From Parapedobacter sp964498395 (lineage in GTDB: Bacteria; Bacteroidota; Bacteroidia; Sphingobacteriales; Sphingobacteriaceae), in assembly GCA_964498395.1 (NCBI GenBank), contig CAZCHE010000008.1, forward strand, positions 124,001-188,000: a DNA stretch of 64,000 nucleotides, in the 5' to 3' direction. Position numbers and translations under genes: made by a program. The notes under the pieces were generated by a model. That model was not told the origin of the DNA. It did no database searches and was given only the letters and a program-made list of their open reading frames with translations. Of this stretch, positions 8,546-17,537 are shown piece after piece (positions within the stretch are counted from its first letter, which is position 1; each line of letters starts with the position of its first letter).

Positions 8546-9667
8546 ATGGGAAATAAAAAGGTCAGGCATGTATTAGGTATATCTGGTGGTAAGGACAGTG
8601 CAGCCTTAGCCATCTATATGAAAGATCATTATCCTCATCTGGATATTGAGTATTATACGTCTGATACAGGTAAGGAGCTTGAAGAAACCTATCAACTGAT
8701 CGATAACCTTGAAATTTATTTAGGCAAGAAGATCCATCGGCTTGTTGCTGCAGATACCAGCCATCAAAACCCATTCGATCATTTCTATGACGTGTTCGGG
8801 GGATATCTCCCGTCATCGCAAGCCAGGTGGTGTACCAAGAAGCTCAAGTTAGAGCCTTTTGAAGAATACGTGGGCGATGACCTTGTTATCTCCTATGTAG
8901 GTATTCGGGGTGATGAAGATCGGGAGGGGTATATTTCAAAAAAATCAAATATCCAATCCATTTTCCCGTTCCGGCAAAACATCTGGAGCATCGATGTCAC
9001 CAAGCAAGTGTTTGACAATGCCAATGCCGCAGTGGTAGAGCAGTACTATGCCGAAGAGGCGTTAGTAGATACGGGTGCAGATATCCAGCGGCTGTTGCAG
9101 GTACTTGGCATGCCCGTGTCGCGCAATTTCCTATTGGAAGAAAAGGTAAGATTACTTTTGGATATTGACACTATGTTATTCAACCGGGTAATACATCGCT
9201 TTTTGCAACTGACGGACAAGCCTATGGCCCACGTGCCGGACTTCCCTTTGGTAGATAACGATGAGGTATTGGTCAAAGATGATATTTTCCGCATCCTGCG
9301 GGAGAGCGGTGTGGGTGTGCCTGCTTATTATGAAGACATCGAGTTTGAGGTGGATGGTAAGAAAGGTACATATTCTCGCAGTCGTTCAGGCTGTTTCTTT
9401 TGCTTCTTCCAGCAAAAGATTGAATGGGTATGGCTCTTGGAGCAATATCCCGATCGCTTTGCCAAGGCCGTCGCTTATGAAAAAGATGGCTATACATGGA
9501 TGGATGAGCCGCTTGAAGGATTAGCTAAGCCAGAGCGTGTAGCCGAAATCAAACGGGATTACCTGAAGCGGCTGGAGCGGACCAAGAAAGCTAAATCTGA
9601 TAATTCGCCTTATCTTATAGACTCTCTGATGAAAGAGAGTGATGGGTGTATTGCTTGTTTTGTTTAA
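8546..9667 (+). CDS. sspD: SspD/DndC-like PAPS-reductase-family sulfur transfer protein
   Basis: 373 aa. The N-terminus has the PP-loop SGGKDSAA (13-20), which binds ATP and activates the DNA phosphate by adenylation in this family. Cysteines in ARWCTKK and in SGCFFCFFQQK are candidates for an iron-sulfur cluster or sulfur relay. It receives sulfur from the cysteine desulfurase and installs it in the DNA backbone. It follows sspC by 2 bp. The adjacent DUF262 gene begins 9 bp later, so the putative effector is in the same transcript, although base composition drops sharply in AT direction from there. Confidence 0.87.
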   Translation: MGNKKVRHVLGISGGKDSAALAIYMKDHYPHLDIEYYTSDTGKELEETYQLIDNLEIYLGKKIHRLVAADTSHQNPFDHFYDVFGGYLPSSQARWCTKKLKLEPFEEYVGDDLVISYVGIRGDEDREGYISKKSNIQSIFPFRQNIWSIDVTKQVFDNANAAVVEQYYAEEALVDTGADIQRLLQVLGMPVSRNFLLEEKVRLLLDIDTMLFNRVIHRFLQLTDKPMAHVPDFPLVDNDEVLVKDDIFRILRESGVGVPAYYEDIEFEVDGKKGTYSRSRSGCFFCFFQQKIEWVWLLEQYPDRFAKAVAYEKDGYTWMDEPLEGLAKPERVAEIKRDYLKRLERTKKAKSDNSPYLIDSLMKESDGCIACFV

Positions 9668-9676
9668 AAATTGATT

Positions 9677-10771
9677 ATGAAATTCCAAGTTACAAAATGG
9701 ACTATAAAAAAACTTAGAGACAACTACAAAAGAAACAAAATAGATTTATCTCCTCCTTACCAAAGAAACTTTATTTGGACGATTCCAGATCAACAGTCTC
9801 TTATAGACTCTATTAATCGTAAAAACCCTATTCCAAATTTCTTTTTACTAAAAAGGGATAATGGAACTTACGAAATGGTGGATGGACAGCAAAGGAGCAG
9901 AACTATTTTAAGCTTTCTAGACGGCCAATTTAAAGATTTTCAAGGAAGGCTATTTTCTGAAAAAGATCACCCCGATTTCTTAGTGTATGAATTTCCTGTC
10001 ACAATAATCACTGATATAGAAAATGAAGATATTGAGAAGTTTTATGCAACAGTTAATAAAACAGGCATTCACTTAAATAAAGCTGAGGTAAGAAAGGCTG
10101 ATTTTTACAGTACCAATATTCTCGCTCTTATTGAGAGGCTAAGCAAACTTCCTGAGATTAAGAAACTAAAGCTCTTTTCAGAAAAAACAGAAAAGAGAAT
10201 GAATGACACAGAATTTATTGCAGAGCTAGTCGTCCTCATTAAGCAAGGCCATGTTGATAAAAAGAAAATCTTAGATGATTATTTCAAGAAAGATTTAACA
10301 AAGAGTGAATGTGATGACATAGAAAAACAATTTTTAAAAGTCCTAAAGCAAATTGTAAAATTCAATGAAACCTTTAACATTTCAAAAACTCGCTACAAGC
10401 AAAGAAACGACTTTTACACCCTATTTGATTTTCTCATAAAGTATGGCGTTTTGTCGGAAAACACCTTGTCTTATTTTTATAAAACATTAGTGCTTATTGG
10501 AGTTGATATAAAGCCGACTCAAGATGAATGCGAACCGCTGAAAGAGTATGCAAGAAATTGTATCACGCAATCAAATTCAAAAAAGGCCCGCCAAGCTCGC
10601 TTAGCTTTTTTTGAAGAGTTATTTATAAATAAAAACCGTGTACTTAATAAAACCCAAAAAGCGATAGTAGATTTTTATGAAGTATTGGGAAGTAATGGAG
10701 TTACAATGGATTCGTTTCTCGTCCTTGATATTATACCCTTAGAAAAAGAAAAAGGAATCAGCTTCAAATGA
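9677..10771 (+). CDS. Stand-alone DUF262 protein, putative phosphorothioate sensor
   Basis: 364 aa from the ATG at 9677 (a TTG six bases upstream is less likely). It carries the DUF262 signature PPYQRNFIW (26-34) and the DGQQR motif (69-73), which in SspE and GmrSD-type proteins forms the nucleotide-hydrolysing sensor domain. The C-terminal half is helical and lacks the DUF1524 HNH nuclease that SspE normally has, which makes it about half the usual length. It overlaps the kinase gene by 4 bp (ATGA). It could regulate the kinase or pass its signal to a separate nuclease. Family call is strong; partner and target are inferred. Confidence 0.82.
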   Translation: MKFQVTKWTIKKLRDNYKRNKIDLSPPYQRNFIWTIPDQQSLIDSINRKNPIPNFFLLKRDNGTYEMVDGQQRSRTILSFLDGQFKDFQGRLFSEKDHPDFLVYEFPVTIITDIENEDIEKFYATVNKTGIHLNKAEVRKADFYSTNILALIERLSKLPEIKKLKLFSEKTEKRMNDTEFIAELVVLIKQGHVDKKKILDDYFKKDLTKSECDDIEKQFLKVLKQIVKFNETFNISKTRYKQRNDFYTLFDFLIKYGVLSENTLSYFYKTLVLIGVDIKPTQDECEPLKEYARNCITQSNSKKARQARLAFFEELFINKNRVLNKTQKAIVDFYEVLGSNGVTMDSFLVLDIIPLEKEKGISFK

Positions 10772-11694
10772 GTGAAATTACGTTCACAGACGGAAATATA
10801 ACTTTAGTCAATTATAATTCTCACTTTGAGGACAATTATATTTCCATTGATAATGATGACTATTACCTTCAACCCCTAGTTAAAGGGGAGAAGAAAACTG
10901 ATGGGGCTAATTCAAATGTTTTCATACTTAAAGACTATAATGAAGAGATTGAGGACAGAGTAATAAAAATATGCAAAGTACCAGCCTTTAAACATGCTAA
11001 GAATCGTTCTCTTGCTCGCTTCCGTCGTGAAATTAAAGCATTTAGAATTGCGAAGAAGAGTAATCTTCCTAATGTAGTTGAATTTTTTAAGTCGGGTGAA
11101 ATAAGTGTTTCCGACCGACCGTTCTCATACGTCATTATGGAAAAAGGCAGTGAGAGTCTTAAATCCTACATGGTACGGAATGCTTTTCAATTCACTATTA
11201 ATCAAAAATTGCTATTTTGTGTAAATATACTGCGTGGCATCGAACAACTTCATGGTGTTGGAATATATCATAGAGATATTAAACATGATAATATACTTTT
11301 AGTAAATGGTGTTTTTAAGATATCTGATTTAGGCTTAGTTGAGTTTAGGGAACAAGATTCCAGTATTGACTACCCAAATGAAAAAATTGGCCCCGTAGGC
11401 TGGTTATCCCCTGAAGCCACAAATAAGATGTTGACGAAAGGACACAAATTTGACTGGAGATTTGACTGCGATATTGACGATAAATCGGATATATTTCAGT
11501 TAGGCAAATTATTCTGGTACATTTTTCAAGGCAATTTACCTATAGGCCAAATTACTAATGATGACTTCTTAATTGATGACGGAGACTTATATAGAATTTT
11601 GTTTTCCATGCTTTGCTATAAAAAAGACTCTCGCCCAACAATTAATATCATTGATAATCGTTTCGCCCCAATTATGTTAAAATATGGTGTCTAA
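10768..11694 (+). CDS. Ser/Thr protein kinase linked to the Ssp operon
   Basis: 308 aa with a eukaryotic-type kinase fold: a weak glycine loop (GANSNVF), the ATP lysine in VIKICK (Lys67), the catalytic loop HRDIKHDN (168-175) and the metal-binding DLG (187-189, in place of DFG). The activation segment runs to GWLSPEA, and the C-lobe is short. No membrane segment or sensor domain is fused to it. The start overlaps the DUF262 stop (ATGA), so the two are translated together. Kinases are known in several phage-defence systems, and here phosphorylation is the likely output of the DUF262 sensor. Substrate is unknown. Confidence 0.82.
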   Translation: MSEITFTDGNITLVNYNSHFEDNYISIDNDDYYLQPLVKGEKKTDGANSNVFILKDYNEEIEDRVIKICKVPAFKHAKNRSLARFRREIKAFRIAKKSNLPNVVEFFKSGEISVSDRPFSYVIMEKGSESLKSYMVRNAFQFTINQKLLFCVNILRGIEQLHGVGIYHRDIKHDNILLVNGVFKISDLGLVEFREQDSSIDYPNEKIGPVGWLSPEATNKMLTKGHKFDWRFDCDIDDKSDIFQLGKLFWYIFQGNLPIGQITNDDFLIDDGDLYRILFSMLCYKKDSRPTINIIDNRFAPIMLKYGV

Positions 11695-11795
11695 TCCTCA
11701 ATAATATTGAGTTCCGTTAGTATACGGCTCTAAGAGAGTTAAAAAAATGCGGGTGGAAAATTTCATCAACATGAACGCCGTTCGCATTGACCATC

Positions 11796-14714
11796 TTATT
11801 TATCAAAACTATCCCAGGCTTGCCGCCAAAGTTTTTCCGCTACAGCTTCGTTATCGAGGCCCGTAAATTGCATCCATGTGGCAAGCCAATAAAATATCCT
11901 TGTTTTACTTTCTAAATCTGGACCTCCGTTTATAACTATACAACACTGCAAAATAGTTTTTATCATTATAGGGCGAGTTTCGGGTACATTTTTCCATTCA
12001 TTTATGCCTCCGATGGCATGACTAACATTTAACATAGCAGTAAAAAGAGAGGGTTGTAAGGTCTGAACATTGATTTCTTTAGCAAAATCTTCTATGCATT
12101 CCGTTAAAAGAAGACAGTACCGGCTAAAACCCATAATTTTTGATAGCAACATGGTTTTACTTAACAAGGCATAAGGTATTTTCTCAATTGCATTTTGAAT
12201 GCCTATATTTTCAGATGTTCTTAAAATAAATTCCTTTAGTTGATTAAAGTGGCTATTTAGGGCCAAATAAAGGGTTTCTTTGTCTAGTAATTTATGTTTT
12301 GCGAGTTCAGGGTAATCTTCAATATTAACTCCGAGTCGAGATATTGAATTTGCAAGATACTCAAATTGACCATTGCGTCTGAAGCCCTTAATTGATTTAA
12401 AATAGAACTCGTGCCCTTCTTCAATTTGATTTAAAGACACTAAGCAATAAGCAAAATGATGATAAGAACTCATAAGATTAGTATCGTCCTTAAACTGCTC
12501 CTGAATTTTTATTGCTTTTTTATAATAGTGATATGCTTCTTTATAGCTTCCGGAAAACTCGTAAGATTTAGCGATTTCTGCAATCACTAGAGATAAATTT
12601 CCGAACATGTGGTATTTGGCATATTCTTTTATTGTTTCATTATCTATATCTTCAAAGTAATCTTCATTGCTTTGAAGTTCCAGCACTTCCAATATGAACT
12701 TTACAGTCTGCTTTAATAACGACAGTGACTGCGAATAGTTTCCTTTGTAAAACTCCAAAGATGCCTCGGCCCATTTTGAGAATATTTTAGCATAAACATT
12801 ATCTGTACTAATTGCTAAATTTATCAACTCTTTAACGGTGATTGAGAAAGACTCATAATCAAATTGCCGACATTGAATTTGTCCAAGATACATATATTGG
12901 GTGGCGACTTCTTCAATATTCTTAAGTTGAAGATTAGCTTTAATACCAGCATTTGAAAACATAATGCCATAGTCAAAATAACCTCTAGTAAAACAAAATT
13001 TCCCCAATGCTCGTGCAATATTTGCAACAATATTTAAGTATTCTTCTTTTTGTTCGTCTCCAATAAGCGCATAATGAGTGGCATTTTTCTCTGAATAGGT
13101 AAATGCGTCTAATAAGTTTATAAACTCATCCTCAATTCTTGCAATTCCGTATGAAGGGTCTCCATGTATTCCAGATTCTATATAATATAAGTCTACTACC
13201 GCCGCTTCCATCATTATGTGCATTATTGCTTCTTTTTTCATTTGCCGATCCTCATTATCGTTTTTTAAGAGGGCTTTTTCGGCTAAGAAGGGACGTATAG
13301 GATTAGGGATATATAATCTCTCAAAATCAAGTCTATCTACTTTTGTTTCAATGAAAAAGAACTGGCGGAGTACCGCAATATTTTGTGAGAAAGAATCTTG
13401 TTCGAATTTTGCCTCAGCCCATTTTAACTTCATCCCTCCCGGAAAGAATTTAATAAATTGAATTATCTCCTCCTGTTCGACACTAAGGCAGTTGTATGCA
13501 GTCAATAAACAATTATTTAATGCCGTTGACTTATTTTGCTCTTTTCTCGTAGGAATTTTTACATTCTCAGTTTTATGTAGCAGTTCTATAACGCTTTCTG
13601 ACGCTTTATGAAATTTTATAAGAGAAGATACTATTTTGATTGCTAGCGGATGACCATTGCAAAAGCCCATAAGCTTCGAGAGGTGTTCGTTTGAGATAAT
13701 TATTTGATTTTCAACCATCTCTTCTATTAGCATGACTCCTTCTGCCATGTCCAATCCTTCTAAATGAATAACCTCTTTTGGGTAATCGAAAATTGATAGG
13801 TCAATTTGGCTGGTAATTATAATTTGTGTTTGGTTAGTTTGTAGTAACAAATGCTGTAAAAAATCTTCTGTTTTGTCCCTATCAGAGATTAATAATTTTT
13901 CTAAGCTATCGAGTATAATTGTAACGCGTATTTCTCGTAGACCATCAAATAGTGTCAAACCCTCGTTTTTAACGTAACTCGATACGGCATTATTTAGTAC
14001 AAAAAGAAAATCGTCAAACGATCCCACCGTTTCAACATCTATCCAAACGACAGGGCTATGATAACGCACATTGTCTAAAGCGTTCAAAAGCAGCTGTGTT
14101 TTGCCTATTCCCCCCAGCCCTTGAACGACTATTACACGCTCAACTTCCATTAGGCTGATTAACTCTAATAGTTTTTGGGTTCGGCCAATAAACAACGGAT
14201 GTGGATTAGGGGGGGTAAAGGATAGATTATAACTGCTCTCCAAACGTAATTTATTTCGAAGTATCTCTACAAGATTACGTTTTGTCTCATCTAATATCTG
14301 TCTTGGAATAACTCCATTATCAGCTTTAGTATGTTCGTCTTTTGCAATCCGAATCAAATTGTGGTGATGGTGATTTAAGGATTCACTATAAGGAGTAATA
14401 TGTGCATTGTCCAACGGATACCCCTTATCGGTTATAGGACATTTACCTCCTATTTCAACTTTTAGGTATTCCTGGATATAGTTTGGTATCGGTGGCCTTC
14501 GTTCTCCAGGCTTAGACCATGGTTCTCGTAAATAGTTATCAAACTCATCTAAGTCGCTTTCTAAGAAAAGATTTTGTCCGTCTTTGATAACACTTTTAAG
14601 TTTTCTGTCTTCACCGAGGTGTTTTTTAGGAGCATTTCTTACATATGCAAAAAGAAGCTCTTTTGTAATACCCAATCTAATCGCGGCCTCCGTGACAGTC
14701 AGTAACTTTTCCAT
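11796..14714 (-). CDS. HTH-HNH-STAND-TPR protein, putative defence effector
   Basis: 972 aa with four parts. Residues 1-60 look like an excisionase-type DNA-binding helix pair (LTVTEAAIRLGIT). Residues 90-131 are an HNH nuclease core with His105 (DNAHITP), Asn119 and His128 (KDEHTKAD). Residues 195-420 are a STAND/NB-ARC NTPase: Walker A GLGGIGKTQ (199-207), Walker B TIILDSLEKL and the GHPLAIKI motif. The rest is helical TPR-like repeats. This is the layout of sensor-ATPase-nuclease immune proteins: repeats recognise a phage product, the ATPase oligomerises and the nuclease fires. It follows the PLD gene by 64 bp on the same strand and converges on the kinase gene. Confidence 0.75.
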   Translation of the reverse strand: MEKLLTVTEAAIRLGITKELLFAYVRNAPKKHLGEDRKLKSVIKDGQNLFLESDLDEFDNYLREPWSKPGERRPPIPNYIQEYLKVEIGGKCPITDKGYPLDNAHITPYSESLNHHHHNLIRIAKDEHTKADNGVIPRQILDETKRNLVEILRNKLRLESSYNLSFTPPNPHPLFIGRTQKLLELISLMEVERVIVVQGLGGIGKTQLLLNALDNVRYHSPVVWIDVETVGSFDDFLFVLNNAVSSYVKNEGLTLFDGLREIRVTIILDSLEKLLISDRDKTEDFLQHLLLQTNQTQIIITSQIDLSIFDYPKEVIHLEGLDMAEGVMLIEEMVENQIIISNEHLSKLMGFCNGHPLAIKIVSSLIKFHKASESVIELLHKTENVKIPTRKEQNKSTALNNCLLTAYNCLSVEQEEIIQFIKFFPGGMKLKWAEAKFEQDSFSQNIAVLRQFFFIETKVDRLDFERLYIPNPIRPFLAEKALLKNDNEDRQMKKEAIMHIMMEAAVVDLYYIESGIHGDPSYGIARIEDEFINLLDAFTYSEKNATHYALIGDEQKEEYLNIVANIARALGKFCFTRGYFDYGIMFSNAGIKANLQLKNIEEVATQYMYLGQIQCRQFDYESFSITVKELINLAISTDNVYAKIFSKWAEASLEFYKGNYSQSLSLLKQTVKFILEVLELQSNEDYFEDIDNETIKEYAKYHMFGNLSLVIAEIAKSYEFSGSYKEAYHYYKKAIKIQEQFKDDTNLMSSYHHFAYCLVSLNQIEEGHEFYFKSIKGFRRNGQFEYLANSISRLGVNIEDYPELAKHKLLDKETLYLALNSHFNQLKEFILRTSENIGIQNAIEKIPYALLSKTMLLSKIMGFSRYCLLLTECIEDFAKEINVQTLQPSLFTAMLNVSHAIGGINEWKNVPETRPIMIKTILQCCIVINGGPDLESKTRIFYWLATWMQFTGLDNEAVAEKLWRQAWDSFDK

Positions 14715-14778
14715 AAATGTTGTTCGTAAGGTTATTACCTTCCTAGTGAGGGTTTGGTATATTAATCAATATCGACTT

Positions 14779-15741
14779 CTAATCATTTCTCTCAACAGTT
14801 TTAAAAATCCTCTCTGAATAATTCGGCCGATCCATCTCATAAATTCCATCACCCAAACTTACAATCCACCTATATAGTATTTGAATATTTGTAGTAATCT
14901 CCCATTTTCTTGGGATGGGGACGTCAGAACAGTTTTTTTGGATCCAGTCTTTTGCACGTCCAAAATAAATCTCGCCCTCAGTATCTATGTTTTCTAAAAA
15001 GGCCCTTACAAATGGATGATTGAAAAAGGAGGCCTTAAGCTGGTCAAGAAATTGTGTCCTGTCCAAACCTAGTGGAATACTATACATCGCTAGATCATGC
15101 AGCGCACAATTTAATTCAACGCCATCATCACTCCCTCCTTGTTCATATACGTTAATTAACGTTTCCACATCATATGACATTGGCAAAGATGATATCAAGA
15201 AGCTCTTATCTGGGGTGCTCAACTCAATTTTAGAATCGGATTCCTTAGGAAACTCTTGTCTTTTTTTGGCTATTTGTTGCTTTAATTGTTCATAAACTTC
15301 GTCGGTGATTAGCGTGCTCTCTGTTTCAATTGAGTTAAAGTACAGGCGGTCAGCAAAAGATAAATTCTCAACAACTGCACCCAATTCATAATTGTAATTA
15401 GGAGTTTCTGGATAATTTAGCGCTCGTTGTGAGATATTTGCGCTCCCTATAAAGGCACGCTTGTAGTTATCAACGAAAGCCTTTAAATGGAGTCGTCGGT
15501 TTCGGAACAAGGGTATCCCTTTTTCCTTGAGATAGAGATATAAATCTAAATCAGATGCCCCCGATACTAAATCGAACAATTCCCATCGTACTATTACTTT
15601 TTCTATTTCAGGAAAACTCTGTTCAGTAAAATACTTTATAGTATCTATCTTAATATATGGGCAATATATTATTGTGCTTTCTGATGAACGAAGATACCTA
15701 TCTAATTCAACAAAAAAATTATCCCCATTGCGTAATAGCAT
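14779..15741 (-). CDS. PLD-family nuclease
   Basis: 320 aa. An HKD-type motif is visible: HLKAF (His85, Lys87) followed by GSANIS (99-104), as in phospholipase D-like nucleases. Only one HKD half is present, so the active enzyme is probably a dimer. The C-terminal 150 residues have no recognised domain. It starts 2 bp after the GHKL ATPase gene ends, so translation is coupled. The most likely role is the DNA-cutting subunit of the four-gene system that begins at 20273. Confidence 0.78.
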   Translation of the reverse strand: MLLRNGDNFFVELDRYLRSSESTIIYCPYIKIDTIKYFTEQSFPEIEKVIVRWELFDLVSGASDLDLYLYLKEKGIPLFRNRRLHLKAFVDNYKRAFIGSANISQRALNYPETPNYNYELGAVVENLSFADRLYFNSIETESTLITDEVYEQLKQQIAKKRQEFPKESDSKIELSTPDKSFLISSLPMSYDVETLINVYEQGGSDDGVELNCALHDLAMYSIPLGLDRTQFLDQLKASFFNHPFVRAFLENIDTEGEIYFGRAKDWIQKNCSDVPIPRKWEITTNIQILYRWIVSLGDGIYEMDRPNYSERIFKTVERND

Positions 15742-15743
15742 AT

Positions 15744-17528
15744 TTATCTATTCTCTTTCCAATCTAGGATGAATTGACCTAAATTTAAACCGAACTGACC
15801 TCTGTAAATCTGAATGTAATTTTTGTATCCTGTCAATCGCTTTTCAGACTCAACCATTGAGCCAAAAAGTAGAAGAATTTGGTGTATTTTATCAATGTCA
15901 CCTTCATCAAATATGGGCTTGATGAACTCTCTGTAAAATTCATGTTCTATATTAATCTCGATTAATGTTCTGGAGCCGATAACATCGAAGTCGTAAATAT
16001 CTGTAGGCCCCAACTGAAGAAACACAAATATTTGTTTATAGTTGGTAGAAAAAAACCATTCAATAGCTAATGACAGTTTGATCTCATCTTTCGAATATTC
16101 AGGGTATCTATCCAACAACCATTTCCTCAATTCTTCTCTTTCCGCATCGGTTTCTGGTTCTTCTTCTTCCGGCTCACTTTCCGTTGAAGGAACTACGACA
16201 GTATCTCCTGGAAAAGGCCCCGGATCCTCGTCATCGGTTGGATTGTCAGGTGTAGGGGTTGGATTAGTCCCCCCTCCCCTCGAGCCCTTATCGATGTTAT
16301 CAACAGCCTTTTTCAATTCAGATATTTGGTTTTCAATGAATTCAGAAAGGCCTGAAATAAATTTAAAAGTAATATCTTCATCCTCTGCATCGATAGCATC
16401 AAAGCTGTCAATTCGTCTAAAAGAGTGGACATTTTGCTTCGTATTGTCCAACCCAAAGAACGAGTCAAAAAAGGGTTCGAAATTAATCTCTATCTTCCAC
16501 CACCTATTTCTTGGATCAGATATATCCGTAATAAATCCGAATTCTCCCAATTTTATTTCTCTATTTGCCCTTACGATAGATAAACCTTGAAATTCCCTAT
16601 ATATCTTACCTAAACCTTTTTCAGTGTGTATACCACCTTGAGATCTTTTGGTTTCCGGTTTTGCAATGGAGATTTTAACCTTAATTGAATCCTTAATAAT
16701 TGAATAGAGTTCTTTATGCCGTTTATCTCCATTTGGGTCTGGAAACAAAAATTCTCCATTTTCCCAAGGTTGACTTGCAGGCGTTTCAATATATGGGGGC
16801 GGCAATTGTGTTCCAGTCATTAAAAACAACGGGTCAACAGGCGATACCTTCTTCAGTAGACTTTTATTCTCCGAGTAATTATACCCATTAGATTGAATTA
16901 CTCGTATATTAATTTCAAGGTTGTTGTTGTGAATAAAATATCTAAAAATTCTACCTAATTGCCACTCTAAATTTTGTACTAACTTTTTAGATCTTCGGTA
17001 ATTCAATCTGTCACAATGCATCCACCTCACGATAGTGCCAGAATTTGACAGGGGCTTAATCAAATCAAGAATTGGTTTGGGGATTTCAGAGGAAATGACA
17101 TCAGGTAAATACTCCGACTGATTTTTCTTTATTTCTTTGAAATCAAAGTAGTTAAACAATATTGTTTCTTTGCTCTTCCAAGTATAAACCTCAAATCTTG
17201 GGCATTGAGAGGCTGAAGAATTTGGCAATCCCATACCAAATTTACCCAACCCCTTTTTAGCCGCATGTCGTGTACCTCCCCCAAACCGGAGACTTGTCTC
17301 CAAAGTGTGGCCATCCATTCCATGCCCATTATCAGCGACAACGACCTCGTAAATGAGAAATTCTTTCCTTTGGGTTGCTGATAGTTTTTCAAAAAGTAAA
17401 ACCTCTACTTTGGTGGCCTCAGCTTGTATCGAATTATCAATAAGTTCCGCTAACGCCATTGCGGTATCCCTATAACCATTATCTCTTAGCGATTCTACGC
17501 CGTTTGGATCAAAGTAATGTACAGCCAT
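15744..17528 (-). CDS. GHKL (MORC/MutL-like) ATPase
   Basis: 594 aa. The Bergerat ATP-binding fold is clear: N-box ELIDNS (28-33), DNGHGM (66-71) and lid motif GLGKFGMG (93-100). This arrangement is that of MORC/MutL/Hsp90 ATPases, which clamp around DNA or partners, and not that of a sensor kinase, since there is no histidine phosphoacceptor domain. Residues 405-455 are a low-complexity linker rich in Pro, Asp and Glu, followed by a C-terminal domain of unknown type. The gene sits 9 bp behind the helicase and 2 bp before the PLD gene. Bacterial MORC-like ATPases are known from restriction-like operons. Confidence 0.8.
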   Translation of the reverse strand: MAVHYFDPNGVESLRDNGYRDTAMALAELIDNSIQAEATKVEVLLFEKLSATQRKEFLIYEVVVADNGHGMDGHTLETSLRFGGGTRHAAKKGLGKFGMGLPNSSASQCPRFEVYTWKSKETILFNYFDFKEIKKNQSEYLPDVISSEIPKPILDLIKPLSNSGTIVRWMHCDRLNYRRSKKLVQNLEWQLGRIFRYFIHNNNLEINIRVIQSNGYNYSENKSLLKKVSPVDPLFLMTGTQLPPPYIETPASQPWENGEFLFPDPNGDKRHKELYSIIKDSIKVKISIAKPETKRSQGGIHTEKGLGKIYREFQGLSIVRANREIKLGEFGFITDISDPRNRWWKIEINFEPFFDSFFGLDNTKQNVHSFRRIDSFDAIDAEDEDITFKFISGLSEFIENQISELKKAVDNIDKGSRGGGTNPTPTPDNPTDDEDPGPFPGDTVVVPSTESEPEEEEPETDAEREELRKWLLDRYPEYSKDEIKLSLAIEWFFSTNYKQIFVFLQLGPTDIYDFDVIGSRTLIEINIEHEFYREFIKPIFDEGDIDKIHQILLLFGSMVESEKRLTGYKNYIQIYRGQFGLNLGQFILDWKENR

Positions 17529-17537
17529 GCTTTTATA

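Noticed and set aside
9677..10771. Full SspE
   Set aside because: The protein is about half the expected length and shows no DUF1524 HNH motif; it is reported as a DUF262-only protein.
15744..17528. Two-component histidine kinase
   Set aside because: The GHKL fold lacks a phosphoacceptor histidine domain and sensor region; the motifs and operon fit a MORC/MutL-like ATPase better.
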